This document shows positions 23,781-30,575 of a DNA stretch of 33,786 bases, one piece after another. This DNA comes from Flavobacteriaceae bacterium UBA3179. GTDB taxonomy: Bacteria; Bacteroidota; Bacteroidia; Flavobacteriales; Flavobacteriaceae. The first letter of the stretch is position 1. The number at the start of each line of letters is the position of its first letter. The DNA is taken from positions 32,817-66,602 of the forward strand of contig DEXR01000051.1 in the NCBI GenBank assembly GCA_002364245.1, written 5' to 3'. The translations under genes and the position numbers were made by a program. A model generated the notes under the pieces. It searched no databases, was not told where the DNA came from, and saw only the letters and a program-made list of their open reading frames with translations.

Positions 23781-23909
23781 ATGAAAAAGAAAGATCAAGA
23801 AGATAATTTGGATGAGCTATTAGAAAATAGCAAAGACAAAAAGAACGCTTTGAAAAAGCTTATCAAAGAATTGAATAAAAACGATAAAACTAAACCAAAA
23901 TCTAATTAA
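23781..23909 (+). CDS. Small highly charged protein, 42 aa, unknown function
   Basis: A complete ATG-to-TAA frame of 42 codons (KKKDQEDNLDELLENSKDK, then an Asn/Lys-rich tail KPKSN). No signal peptide or cysteine; it would be a cytoplasmic, mostly helical, lysine-rich peptide with alternating acidic and basic blocks. Its stop is one base before the ATG of the following secreted protein, and a good -7 box lies upstream. That supports it as a real first cistron. It is not a family I recognise. Confidence 0.6.
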   Translation: MKKKDQEDNLDELLENSKDKKNALKKLIKELNKNDKTKPKSN

Positions 23910-23910
23910 A

Positions 23911-25530
23911 ATGAAACATATGAAAACGATTATTACACTTTTTACTTTGTTAACGGTTTTTGTTGCCCAAGCACAATGGACAACCGAAACTGATGTGAAC
24001 ACCTTGGTTGCAGAATCTGAAGCACTTGATATGCAAGCCAAAGGCACTTCTGATGGGTTGACTTATGTAGTGTTTTGGAAAAACGTAGGAGCACCCACCA
24101 ATATTGAGTTACGCATGCAAATTTTAGATGCAGACGGAAACCAAATTCTTGGTGCAGATGGGATGTTAGTGAGCGATCAAATACCAATGGGAACCTTTAC
24201 AGTATTATGGAATATGGTTGTTGATGCTGACGACAATTTATATATAGGTGTTACTGGCACCGGTGGTGGCGACCCCGCTTATGTATTTAAGTTTGATAGC
24301 GACGGAAACGCTATATGGGACTCAAATGGAGTAAATGTAGGTAGTGGTAATAAAGTAACTATTTTACCACTATCTGATGGAGATGCTATTGTAAGTTGGT
24401 TGGCTTCAACTGGAACTGTAATGCAAAAGTATGATGAAACTGGAACTGCAGTTTGGCCCTCAACTATGCCTATAGCGTTAGAATCAGGATTTACAGCTCC
24501 TGCTAATTTCTTTGAAATTGGCGGTGGTGATATTGTTGCTGTTTTTCATTCCTTATTGAGTGGGGTTAATACAAATTTATATGCTCAGCGTTATGATAGT
24601 GATGGTAACCCAGTTTGGACAGATGCTACCCAATTGTCTGAAGGTTCAACTGTCTTTAACCGTAATTATACCGGAGTACAAGATGGTGATGTGGTGTATA
24701 TGGGCTATTTTTCTGCCGCAAATAATCGTTTTGATTCTTATTTACAAAGAATAAATCCAGACGGTACAATTCCTTGGGGAATTAACGGAGTTGATTTTGA
24801 TGTAGAACAAACAGACTATGAAATGAATACAGAAGTTGCTTTTCAATCTGGGTCACAATATGTTTGGGCTGTTTCAACATTTACAAATAGCACACAAGAT
24901 CAACATGGTGAGTTTGTTCAAAAATTTGATAAAGAAACCGGAGCAAGACAGTTTACTGATAATGCAAAAGAAGTTTTTCCCCTTGGTTCAGAAAAAGTGC
25001 ACGCCGGAAGTCTTCAGCTAAAAAATGACAGTCCACTTTTTCTTAACAAAGAGGGAGCGGATAATGGAGCAACACCAACTACTTTAAATGCTGTGTACCT
25101 TGATGAAAACGGGGATTTTGCTTGGGCAGAAGAAACAATGCCTATCGCTACCTTTTCAGCAAATAAAGGCCGTGTACAATATACCATGCCAGTAAATAAC
25201 CAGAGCGTTGCTGTATTTATGGAAGATAAAGGAGAAGGTGAAAAAATATACGCACAGAACGTTGTAGATGAAGAACTGAGTGTAGACGAATTTTCAAATG
25301 CATCATTTACTTATACCAACCCGGTGCAAAATGAAATAACACTTAACAGTACCGTAGCTATCAAGCAAGCTGCAATATACAATATGTTAGGTCAACAGGT
25401 TTTCAATAAAACTTACAACGGAACCACTCAAATGAATATAGATGTTCAAAGTTGGACTCCTGGAATATATATTATGCAATTGAAAGCCGATAATGGAACT
25501 TTAAAAAGCATAAAATTGATTAAAAAGTAA
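23911..25530 (+). CDS. Secreted protein with T9SS C-terminal sorting domain (539 aa)
   Basis: Cell-surface or released protein of unknown function. Signal peptide MKHMKTIITLFTLLTVFVAQAQ. The body has repeating blade-like units of about 45-50 residues with Asp/Gly-rich turns and tryptophans (KFDSDGNAIWDSNG, KYDETGTAVWPS, RYDSDGNPVWTDA, RINPDGTIPWGING), suggesting a beta-propeller. The C-terminal 80 residues are a type A sorting domain: FTYTNPVQNEITL, AIYNMLGQQVF, WTPGIYIMQLKADNG, ending SIKLIKK. Either ATG 23911 or ATG 23920 could start it; 23911 is one base after the small ORF. A terminator follows at 25555. Confidence 0.9.
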   Translation: MKHMKTIITLFTLLTVFVAQAQWTTETDVNTLVAESEALDMQAKGTSDGLTYVVFWKNVGAPTNIELRMQILDADGNQILGADGMLVSDQIPMGTFTVLWNMVVDADDNLYIGVTGTGGGDPAYVFKFDSDGNAIWDSNGVNVGSGNKVTILPLSDGDAIVSWLASTGTVMQKYDETGTAVWPSTMPIALESGFTAPANFFEIGGGDIVAVFHSLLSGVNTNLYAQRYDSDGNPVWTDATQLSEGSTVFNRNYTGVQDGDVVYMGYFSAANNRFDSYLQRINPDGTIPWGINGVDFDVEQTDYEMNTEVAFQSGSQYVWAVSTFTNSTQDQHGEFVQKFDKETGARQFTDNAKEVFPLGSEKVHAGSLQLKNDSPLFLNKEGADNGATPTTLNAVYLDENGDFAWAEETMPIATFSANKGRVQYTMPVNNQSVAVFMEDKGEGEKIYAQNVVDEELSVDEFSNASFTYTNPVQNEITLNSTVAIKQAAIYNMLGQQVFNKTYNGTTQMNIDVQSWTPGIYIMQLKADNGTLKSIKLIKK

Positions 25531-25554
25531 GCTACTCCTCAATTTTACTTTAAG

Positions 25555-25586
25555 AAGGCTGCTCTATTTTAGGGCAGCCTTTTTTT
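25555..25586 (+). terminator. Terminator of the plus-strand T9SS gene
   Basis: AAGGCTGC (25555-25562) and GCAGCCTT (25574-25581), 8-bp stem, 11-base loop, followed by a run of T to 25586. It starts 25 bases after the stop codon. Confidence 0.88.
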
Positions 25587-25600
25587 AATAGAAATTTCTA

Positions 25601-25633
25601 AAAAAAAAGAGAAGTGCCTAAACACTTCTCTTT
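25601..25633 (-). terminator. Terminator of the minus-strand T9SS gene
   Basis: AAAGAGAAGTG (25606-25616) and CACTTCTCTTT (25623-25633) form an 11-bp stem with loop CCTAAA. The A-run from 25601 becomes a U-run on the minus-strand transcript. It faces the plus-strand terminator, so each convergent gene has its own stop signal. Confidence 0.88.
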
Positions 25634-25659
25634 CTGAATACTAAACAAAAAAACAAACA

Positions 25660-26733
25660 TTATAACTTGATTAGCTTTACAGATTGAACTGCTTTTCCGG
25701 TCTGAACTTTAGCAATGTAATTGCCTGTTGCAAGTTCAGATATATTGATGGTTAGGTCTGTATTGTTGTTGCCAGAAATTTGTTTTACTTCTTGGCCTAA
25801 TATGTTGTAAATACTAACATTTGAAATGGCTTCTTTTGAAGTAAAGGTAACCTCGCCATTTGTTGGGTTTGGGTAGGAGCTTATGTCTGCTACGGTTTCT
25901 TCTCCAACCCCTAATGGTTCATCGGCAACATAAATATTGAATATTACATCTTCTGGCATAGCAGAAACATCCTCGGTGTAAATGGTCCAGTTGCTGCCGT
26001 TGTACCAAACCCCAATTGTTTTATCTAAAATTATGTTTATAGGATCGGTAGTTACACCCCAATTATGAGCAACAACAGGATATGCTTCTGGTTTGCCATT
26101 AAGGCTTGGGTGGTCAATTGTTGTATAATTGCTTGAAGTATTTCCTGCTGTTGTGGTGTGTCTAAATGCCGTTGCATCACCCGTACCTTCGTCAATTAAC
26201 AGCGAAAAAGCAGCGCCACCATCAATAGGATCTAAATTTTCTTTGAAAATATTCCAACGTCCATTACTAGCATCATACCACATTCCATAATTAAAGTCGT
26301 TGCGCATACTATTAGGATTATAATATGTTGAATAAACAATAACGGCATTTGGGTCATCATTTATTGCAGGATCGTTCAACTCAATAGTGTAACTAGCCCC
26401 ACCTGCCTCTGCGCTAATCATTTTACCTCCTTGAGGGATATAGATGTTATATGAAGAACCTTCTACCATGTCACTTCCATCTTCATTGTACACAAGCCAT
26501 TGTGTTCCATTATAAAAAGTTCCAGTTATATGATCGTTATACTGTACGCCACCATTGTTCAGGTTATGAGTAACGATAAAATTGGCAGAGCTATTCCCAT
26601 TTAAATCTGGATGGTCTAGAAATGTTGCATCAGCACTAATATTCCCTGCCGTTGCTGTGTGCACAAATACTTTATCTTGTGCAAGTGCTACCGTAAACAG
26701 TAGCATTCCTAAAAATGTAAAAATTGTTTTCAT
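25660..26733 (-). CDS. Secreted T9SS protein with three internal repeats (357 aa)
   Basis: Signal peptide MKTIFTFLGMLLFTVALAQ. Three related modules of about 77 residues follow at about 23-99, 105-181 and 190-269. Each has a ..LDHP.LNG/NDP.IND core, a V-x-x-x-NxN segment, an YNGTQWLVYNEDG-like WY/W strand and an NIYI/LLI end. Modules 1 and 3 start with F-x-HTxTAGN; module 2 is the most divergent. They look like a repeat I associate with DUF7452; no function is known to me. A type A sorting domain ends the protein (285-357: SSYPNPTNGEVTF, SIYNILGQEV, SVKLIKL). I chose ATG at 26733 for the signal peptide; the 18-codon extension to 26787 would run through the promoter. Confidence 0.88.
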   Translation of the reverse strand: MKTIFTFLGMLLFTVALAQDKVFVHTATAGNISADATFLDHPDLNGNSSANFIVTHNLNNGGVQYNDHITGTFYNGTQWLVYNEDGSDMVEGSSYNIYIPQGGKMISAEAGGASYTIELNDPAINDDPNAVIVYSTYYNPNSMRNDFNYGMWYDASNGRWNIFKENLDPIDGGAAFSLLIDEGTGDATAFRHTTTAGNTSSNYTTIDHPSLNGKPEAYPVVAHNWGVTTDPINIILDKTIGVWYNGSNWTIYTEDVSAMPEDVIFNIYVADEPLGVGEETVADISSYPNPTNGEVTFTSKEAISNVSIYNILGQEVKQISGNNNTDLTINISELATGNYIAKVQTGKAVQSVKLIKL

Positions 26734-26771
26734 AATACTAAGTTTTAAATTGTTAATTAAATTACTGTTAT

Positions 26772-26779
26772 CAAAAGTA
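26772..26779 (-). promoter_or_regulatory. -7 promoter box of the minus-strand T9SS gene
   Basis: On the minus strand TACTTTTG fits TAnnTTTG exactly and lies 38 bases before ATG 26733. No good -33 TTG is visible. Confidence 0.55.
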
Positions 26780-26825
26780 GCGCGCACTGTTTTGATTATC
26801 AGTAGGTAAAGACTTGTAATAATTA

Positions 26826-26861
26826 GGGGTAATACCCTGTTTTTTTAAGGGGGTCAATACC
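26826..26861. promoter_or_regulatory. Pair of GGGGT-(C)AATACC boxes upstream of the T9SS gene
   Basis: GGGGTAATACCC (26826-26837, containing the 11-base palindrome GGGTA-A-TACCC) and GGGGGTCAATACC (26849-26861) are two similar boxes about 23 bases apart around a T-run. They lie 50-90 bases upstream of the -7 box, where an activator would bind. Further upstream ATGTAAC occurs twice (26904, 26925), 21 bases apart. Function inferred from position only. Confidence 0.4.
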
Positions 26862-26957
26862 TAAAACAAATTTATATGAAGAAAAAAGGCAGTACTATTA
26901 ACAATGTAACAAAGTATATAACGTATGTAACATGTGAGGTTTTTTTAGAAAAAGCCA

Positions 26958-26983
26958 TAAAAAAACCCTCGAAAATCGAGGGC
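26958..26983 (-). terminator. Terminator after the DUF4136 lipoprotein gene
   Basis: CCCTCGA (26966-26972) and TCGAGGG (26976-26982), 7-bp GC-rich stem, 3-base loop, with an A-run on the left giving a U-run on the minus-strand RNA. It lies 10 bases beyond the stop codon. Confidence 0.88.
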
Positions 26984-26992
26984 TATAAGTGA

Positions 26993-27535
26993 TTATTGTT
27001 TCACCGCTCCAGGTGGGTATTCGGCTAAAATTTCTTTTACAATTTCCCGAATGCGTTCTTCTTTGTCTTCAATATCTCCATGGGTAACAAGACGGGCACT
27101 ACCAATACCTTGCCACACGAGCTCGTTGGTCTTGGCGTCAATAAGGTCGATATAAAGGCTTCCTTCGGTAGAACGGGAAACGGAGTTGCTGTAATACCCT
27201 CCATAATACCAAGGTCTCCAACCCCAACCATAACCAAAATTGTTGTTATAAACATCTACGCGCTCACGTTCTTTGGTAAAAATACTGACCAAAAGATCGG
27301 CCTCTTTATTTTTGACAAAGCCTTTAGCGCTCAATTCGGCATCGATAGCACGAAGGATTCGTTTTTTGTCCAAGTCGTTTATTTCTGCTTTGTCAATTCC
27401 GGGTTTGTAAAACGCAAAGGTATTGTAAGCGTTAAAGTCTGCTTTTCTATCATAGTCGGTTGCAACCCTTACCGAACTGCAAGAGGCAGCGACGGCAACT
27501 AATAGTAATAAGGGTATAAATTTTAATGCTTTCAT
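26993..27535 (-). CDS. DUF4136 lipoprotein (180 aa)
   Basis: Envelope lipoprotein of unknown function. The signal sequence ends in a lipobox with C19 (VAVAASC|SS). The DUF4136 pattern follows: TDYDRKADFNAYNTFAFYKPG, LDKKRILRAIDAELSAKGF, ADLLVSIFTKERERV, an aromatic Gly/Tyr/Trp patch (WGWRPWYYGGYY), then GSLYIDLIDAKTNELVWQG and a C-terminal helix IREIVKEILAEYPP. It begins 12 bases after hutU, so the two share a transcript, though no functional link is apparent. Confidence 0.92.
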   Translation of the reverse strand: MKALKFIPLLLLVAVAASCSSVRVATDYDRKADFNAYNTFAFYKPGIDKAEINDLDKKRILRAIDAELSAKGFVKNKEADLLVSIFTKERERVDVYNNNFGYGWGWRPWYYGGYYSNSVSRSTEGSLYIDLIDAKTNELVWQGIGSARLVTHGDIEDKEERIREIVKEILAEYPPGAVKQ

Positions 27536-27547
27536 AATTTTTTATAT

Positions 27548-29527
27548 TTAAAGTAAATCATCATCAACGAAGTTGGGGAGCGTTACCTGTAGGTCTGGAT
27601 TGTTCTCCATCGCTCTTTTAATGGCAAAGACCGCTTCATCGTTCCGTGCCCAACTGCGGCGTGCAATTCCGTTGTTAACATCCCAGAAGAGCATGCTTTC
27701 TAACCGTCGTTGTGCATCTACAGTACCATCAAGAACCATACCGAATCCACCGTTTATTACTTCGCCCCAACCTACGCCACCACCATTGTGGATACTTACC
27801 CAAGTAGCTCCGCGGAAGCTATCGCCAATAACGTTCTGTATAGCCATATCGGCTGTAAAACGGCTGCCGTCATATATATTTGATGTTTCTCGGTATGGCG
27901 AATCGGTACCAGAAACATCGTGATGGTCACGCCCTAACACTACGGGGCCTATTTTACCTTCTTTAATGGCTTTATTGAAAGCAGATGCTATTTTGGTACG
28001 CCCATTGGCATCAGCATATAAAATACGAGCTTGCGAGCCTACCACCAATTTATTTTCCTGTGCTCCCTTAATCCAATTGATGTTGTCCTGCATTTGTTGT
28101 TGGATTTCTGTAGGCGAGTCGTTCATTAGTTCTTGAAGTACTTCGGAAGCGATATCGTCTGTTTTTTGAAGGTCTTCTGGTTTTCCAGATGCACATACCC
28201 AACGGAAAGGGCCAAAACCGTAATCAAAACACATAGGGCCCATAATGTCCTGTACATATGATGGGTATTTAAACTCTTTATTTGGTTCATCGGAAAGAAT
28301 ATCAGCTCCAGCACGAGAAACTTCTAAAAGGAAAGCATTTCCGTAGTCGAAAAAATAAGTGCCTTTCTCGGTGTGTTTATTTATGGCTGCTGCTTGACGA
28401 CGCAAACTTTCCTGCACCTTTTCTTTAAAGGTTTCAGGGTCGTTAGCCATCATATCGTTGGCTTCTTCATAGCTCATCCCAGCCGGGTAATATCCTCCGG
28501 CCCAAGGGTTGTGCAGTGATGTTTGGTCACTTCCTAAATCTATTTTAATATCTTCTTCAGCAAAATGCTCCCATACATCTACTACATTGCCATCATAAGC
28601 AATAGATACCGTTTCTTTTTCTGAAATGGCTTTTCGCACACGATTGGCAAGCTCCGTTACATCTGAAATTACTTCATCTACCCATCCTTGTGTATGACGT
28701 GTTTCAGTAGCTTTTTTATTTACTTCGGCACAGACCGTTACACAGCCCGCAATGTTACCGGCTTTAGGTTGTGCGCCACTCATTCCGCCAAGACCAGAGG
28801 TTACAAACAAGCCTCCGTGTGGTTGCTTTTTAATTTTTCTGAAACCATTAAGAACAGTAATGGTTGTTCCATGAACAATGCCTTGCGGACCAATATACAT
28901 AAAGCTACCAGCTGTCATTTGTCCATACTGAGTAACCCCTAATGCGTTGAATTTTTCCCAGTCGTCTGGTTGGGAGTAATTGGGAATCATCATTCCATTT
29001 GTGACCACTACCCTTGGAGCATCTTTATGACTGGGAAACAACCCCATGGGATGCCCCGAATACATGGCGAGGGTTTGCTCGTCGGTCATTTGTGATAAAT
29101 ACTGCATCGTTAACAGATACTGTGCCCAGTTTTGAAACACGGCGCCGTTACCACCGTAGGTAATTAATTCGTGTGGGTGTTGTGCCACCGCATAGTCCAG
29201 ATTATTTTGTATCATAAGCATAATGGCCTTTGCTTGTTGGCTCTTGCCTGGGTATTCATCAATAGGGCGGGCATACATTCTATAATCTGGGCGAAAACGG
29301 TACATGTAGATGCGGCCGTATTCTTCTAGTTCTGCTTTAAACTCAGGTAAGAGGGTAGCGTGGTGTTTTTTATCAAAGTATCGTAAGGCATTGCGAAGCG
29401 CAAGCTTTTTTTCTTCGGAAGAAAGAATTTTTTTACGTTTAGGAGCGTGGTTGCGTTCCGTATCGTAGACTTTGGCTTTTGGTAATTGATCTGGAATGCC
29501 TTGTTGTATAGTTTCTTTGAATGTCAT
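27548..29527 (-). CDS. hutU: Urocanate hydratase (659 aa)
   Basis: Converts urocanate to 4-imidazolone-5-propionate, step two of histidine breakdown, with tightly bound NAD+. Motifs: YGGNGAVFQNWAQYLLTMQY near the N-terminus, SGHPMGLFPSHKDAPRVV, the NAD-binding TSGLGGMSGAQPKAG, FDYGFGPFRWVC with C445 at the active-site region, GRDHHDVSGTDSPYRET, and HNGGGVGWGEVINGGFGMVLDG. At 659 residues it is the long form also seen in animals, not the about 555-residue proteobacterial form. No hutH, hutI or hutG lies nearby. Confidence 0.96.
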   Translation of the reverse strand: MTFKETIQQGIPDQLPKAKVYDTERNHAPKRKKILSSEEKKLALRNALRYFDKKHHATLLPEFKAELEEYGRIYMYRFRPDYRMYARPIDEYPGKSQQAKAIMLMIQNNLDYAVAQHPHELITYGGNGAVFQNWAQYLLTMQYLSQMTDEQTLAMYSGHPMGLFPSHKDAPRVVVTNGMMIPNYSQPDDWEKFNALGVTQYGQMTAGSFMYIGPQGIVHGTTITVLNGFRKIKKQPHGGLFVTSGLGGMSGAQPKAGNIAGCVTVCAEVNKKATETRHTQGWVDEVISDVTELANRVRKAISEKETVSIAYDGNVVDVWEHFAEEDIKIDLGSDQTSLHNPWAGGYYPAGMSYEEANDMMANDPETFKEKVQESLRRQAAAINKHTEKGTYFFDYGNAFLLEVSRAGADILSDEPNKEFKYPSYVQDIMGPMCFDYGFGPFRWVCASGKPEDLQKTDDIASEVLQELMNDSPTEIQQQMQDNINWIKGAQENKLVVGSQARILYADANGRTKIASAFNKAIKEGKIGPVVLGRDHHDVSGTDSPYRETSNIYDGSRFTADMAIQNVIGDSFRGATWVSIHNGGGVGWGEVINGGFGMVLDGTVDAQRRLESMLFWDVNNGIARRSWARNDEAVFAIKRAMENNPDLQVTLPNFVDDDLL

Positions 29528-29544
29528 TGTATATTGTTTTGTCT

Positions 29545-29577
29545 CTCACCCCAGCCCTCTTCCAAGGGGAGCGGGAG
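29545..29577. repeat. REP-like palindromic element upstream of hutU
   Basis: An imperfect C-rich/G-rich palindrome: CTCACCCC, then CCCTCTTCCAAGGGG (29555-29569), then GCGGGAG. It lies 18 bases upstream of the hutU start and shares its layout (C-run, C-run-CTT, AAG-G-run) with the element at 9841-9864. Confidence 0.55.
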
Positions 29578-29660
29578 TAGATTGGAATTATTGATTATCT
29601 TTTTTTATTTTTTTCGCAGAGCTCAATAATCGATTGATTGCGCTAGTGTTTAAATTTTTA

Positions 29661-29719
29661 CACTGCCTGCTGAACAATGCCTACTTAATATTACTCTCTA
29701 CTCACTAACGACTACCCTC
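29661..29719. repeat. Degenerate 7-bp array beside the DUF5522 gene (left side)
   Basis: On the plus strand the heptamers read CACTGCC, TGCTGAA, CAATGCC, TACTTAA, a 3-base slip, then TACTCTC, TACTCAC, TAACGAC, TACCCTC. The last units overlap the DUF5522 stop codon (29712-29714). Bases 29662-29676 are an inverted match (13/15) to 29899-29913. The rest of the 29581-29660 stretch is T-rich with nothing I can name. Confidence 0.55.
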
Positions 29720-29876
29720 TCTCTTTTTTATTAAATCCATATGGACAGTGCCTACAACCACTTTCGCAGCAATAGCCCCGTTTTAGGTGGTATTGTTCTG
29801 TAAAGCATTTATAGCCTTCGGGCGTTAGGTAAAAATCGCCTTCTTCAATCTCTATTCTTTTCTTTGGAAATAGCAT
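29712..29876 (-). CDS. DUF5522 family small cysteine-rich protein (54 aa)
   Basis: A 54-codon gene starting at ATG 29876 (MLFPKKRIEIEEGDFYLTPEG). The signature is CFTEQYHLKRGYCC followed by CRHCPYGF: cysteines at 23, 36, 37, 41 and 44, with the Cys-Cys-x-x-x-Cys-x-x-Cys-Pro-Tyr-Gly pattern of DUF5522. Probably a metal- or Fe-S-binding cytoplasmic protein; function not established. It is 184 bases upstream of hutU on the same strand, with repeats between, so coexpression is uncertain. Confidence 0.85.
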   Translation of the reverse strand: MLFPKKRIEIEEGDFYLTPEGYKCFTEQYHLKRGYCCESGCRHCPYGFNKKERG

Positions 29877-29892
29877 ACCACAAAAATACAAA

Positions 29893-29913
29893 ATTCAGTG
29901 CTCAGTAGGCAGT
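29893..29913. repeat. Degenerate 7-bp array beside the DUF5522 gene (right side)
   Basis: On the minus strand the heptamers are ACTGCCT, ACTGAGC, ACTGAAT. It is the inverted counterpart of the array at 29661, and lies 16-37 bases upstream of the DUF5522 start. Confidence 0.5.
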
Positions 29914-29924
29914 TTTCAAATATG

Positions 29925-29932
29925 TAACTTTG
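29925..29932 (+). promoter_or_regulatory. -7 promoter box of the HExxH membrane protein gene
   Basis: TAACTTTG fits TAnnTTTG and lies 17 bases before ATG 29950. There is no clear -33 box, and part of that region is occupied by the heptamer array. Confidence 0.5.
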
Positions 29933-29949
29933 TAGGCTAAGGTGGTTTT

Positions 29950-30279
29950 ATGATTGTTTTGGTTAATCGGTTTTTGTTACGAAAGAAGTTTGTAGGGCTA
30001 GCCTTATGGCCTTTTCTTATTTTAAAAGATCGCGCCTTAAAGGCCGATGTTGTTTTTATGAACCACGAACGTATTCACTTACGGCAACAGGTAGAACTCT
30101 TGGTGGTGTTTTTTTACTTGTGGTATGGTATTGAATATATTATACGATTGTTGCAATACCAAAACCGCCATAAGGCTTATCGAAATATTAGTTTTGAACG
30201 GGAGGCGTATGCAAAGGAGCAGGATATACAGTATTTGCAGGGAAGACCGTTTTGGGCTTTTTTAGGCTTTTTATTGTAG
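29950..30279 (+). CDS. Small membrane protein with HExxH zincin-like motif (109 aa)
   Basis: Unnamed family, seen in my recollection only in Bacteroidota. H39-E40-R41-I42-H43 forms an HExxH motif, followed by LRQQVELL. Two hydrophobic segments lie at about 14-25 and 50-68. A second conserved-looking motif SFEREAYAKE (81-90) offers E83 or E85 as a third ligand about 40 residues on. The order HExxH, membrane helix, then E-x-x-A resembles a stripped-down M56/M48-type peptidase core. Catalytic activity is not shown. The gene has its own promoter and is convergent with the repeat protein gene downstream. Confidence 0.7.
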   Translation: MIVLVNRFLLRKKFVGLALWPFLILKDRALKADVVFMNHERIHLRQQVELLVVFFYLWYGIEYIIRLLQYQNRHKAYRNISFEREAYAKEQDIQYLQGRPFWAFLGFLL

Positions 30280-30298
30280 TTGCTTTTTTACACCTTAA

Positions 30299-30439
30299 CC
30301 CGAAGTAAACCCGAAGTAAACCCGAAGTAAACCCGAAGTAAACCCGAAGTAAACCCGAAATAAACCCGAAATAAACCCGAAATAAACCCGAAGTAAACCC
30401 GAAGTAAACCCGAAGTAAACCCGAAGTAAACCCGAAGTA
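30299..30439. repeat. 11-bp tandem repeat array, 12 full units plus a partial
   Basis: Unit CCCGAAGTAAA, repeated without interruption from 30299. Units 6-8 (30354-30386) are CCCGAAATAAA; all others are identical. The thirteenth unit is cut after 9 bases. It starts 19 bases after the HExxH gene, in a convergent intergenic region. It is not a CRISPR array: it has no spacers. The minus strand stays open through it, encoding an 11-residue repeat, but I do not regard that as a gene. Confidence 0.95.
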
Positions 30440-30476
30440 TCTCTGGTTTTAGTGTTGGTAAACCTTTTGAGTAGAT

Positions 30477-30511
30477 GGCAGTAGGCGGTAGGCAATAGGT
30501 TGTAGGTACAT
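30477..30511. repeat. Degenerate 7-bp array (GGCAGTA type)
   Basis: Consecutive heptamers GGCAGTA, GGCGGTA, GGCAATA, GGTTGTA, GGTACAT. On the minus strand the core is TACTGCC, similar to the arrays near 29661-29913. Confidence 0.55.
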
Positions 30512-30521
30512 GTCTTACCCA

Positions 30522-30556
30522 TAAAAAAACCTCCGCAAAGTGATATTGCGGAGGTT
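30522..30556 (-). terminator. Terminator of the large secreted repeat protein gene
   Basis: AACCTCCGCAA (30528-30538) and TTGCGGAGGTT (30546-30556), perfect 11-bp stem, 7-base loop, with an A-run on the left (U-run on the minus-strand RNA). It lies 19 bases beyond the stop codon. Confidence 0.9.
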
Positions 30557-30575
30557 CATTTATAAAGATGAAATT

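Noticed and set aside
26734-26787. 18-residue extension of the minus-strand T9SS protein
   Set aside because: It overlaps the -7 box and would precede a complete signal peptide.
29705-29712. A second PaaR-like half site (ACTAACGA region)
   Set aside because: Only one half matches and it is part of a heptamer array; no promoter context.
30299-30439. CRISPR-like array
   Set aside because: Units are directly adjacent with no spacers and no cas genes are present.
30295-30522. Minus-strand open frame through the 11-bp array encoding an 11-residue repeat
   Set aside because: An 11-bp unit with no stops keeps all three frames periodic; the frame adds no signal peptide or family match and its start lies in another repeat.
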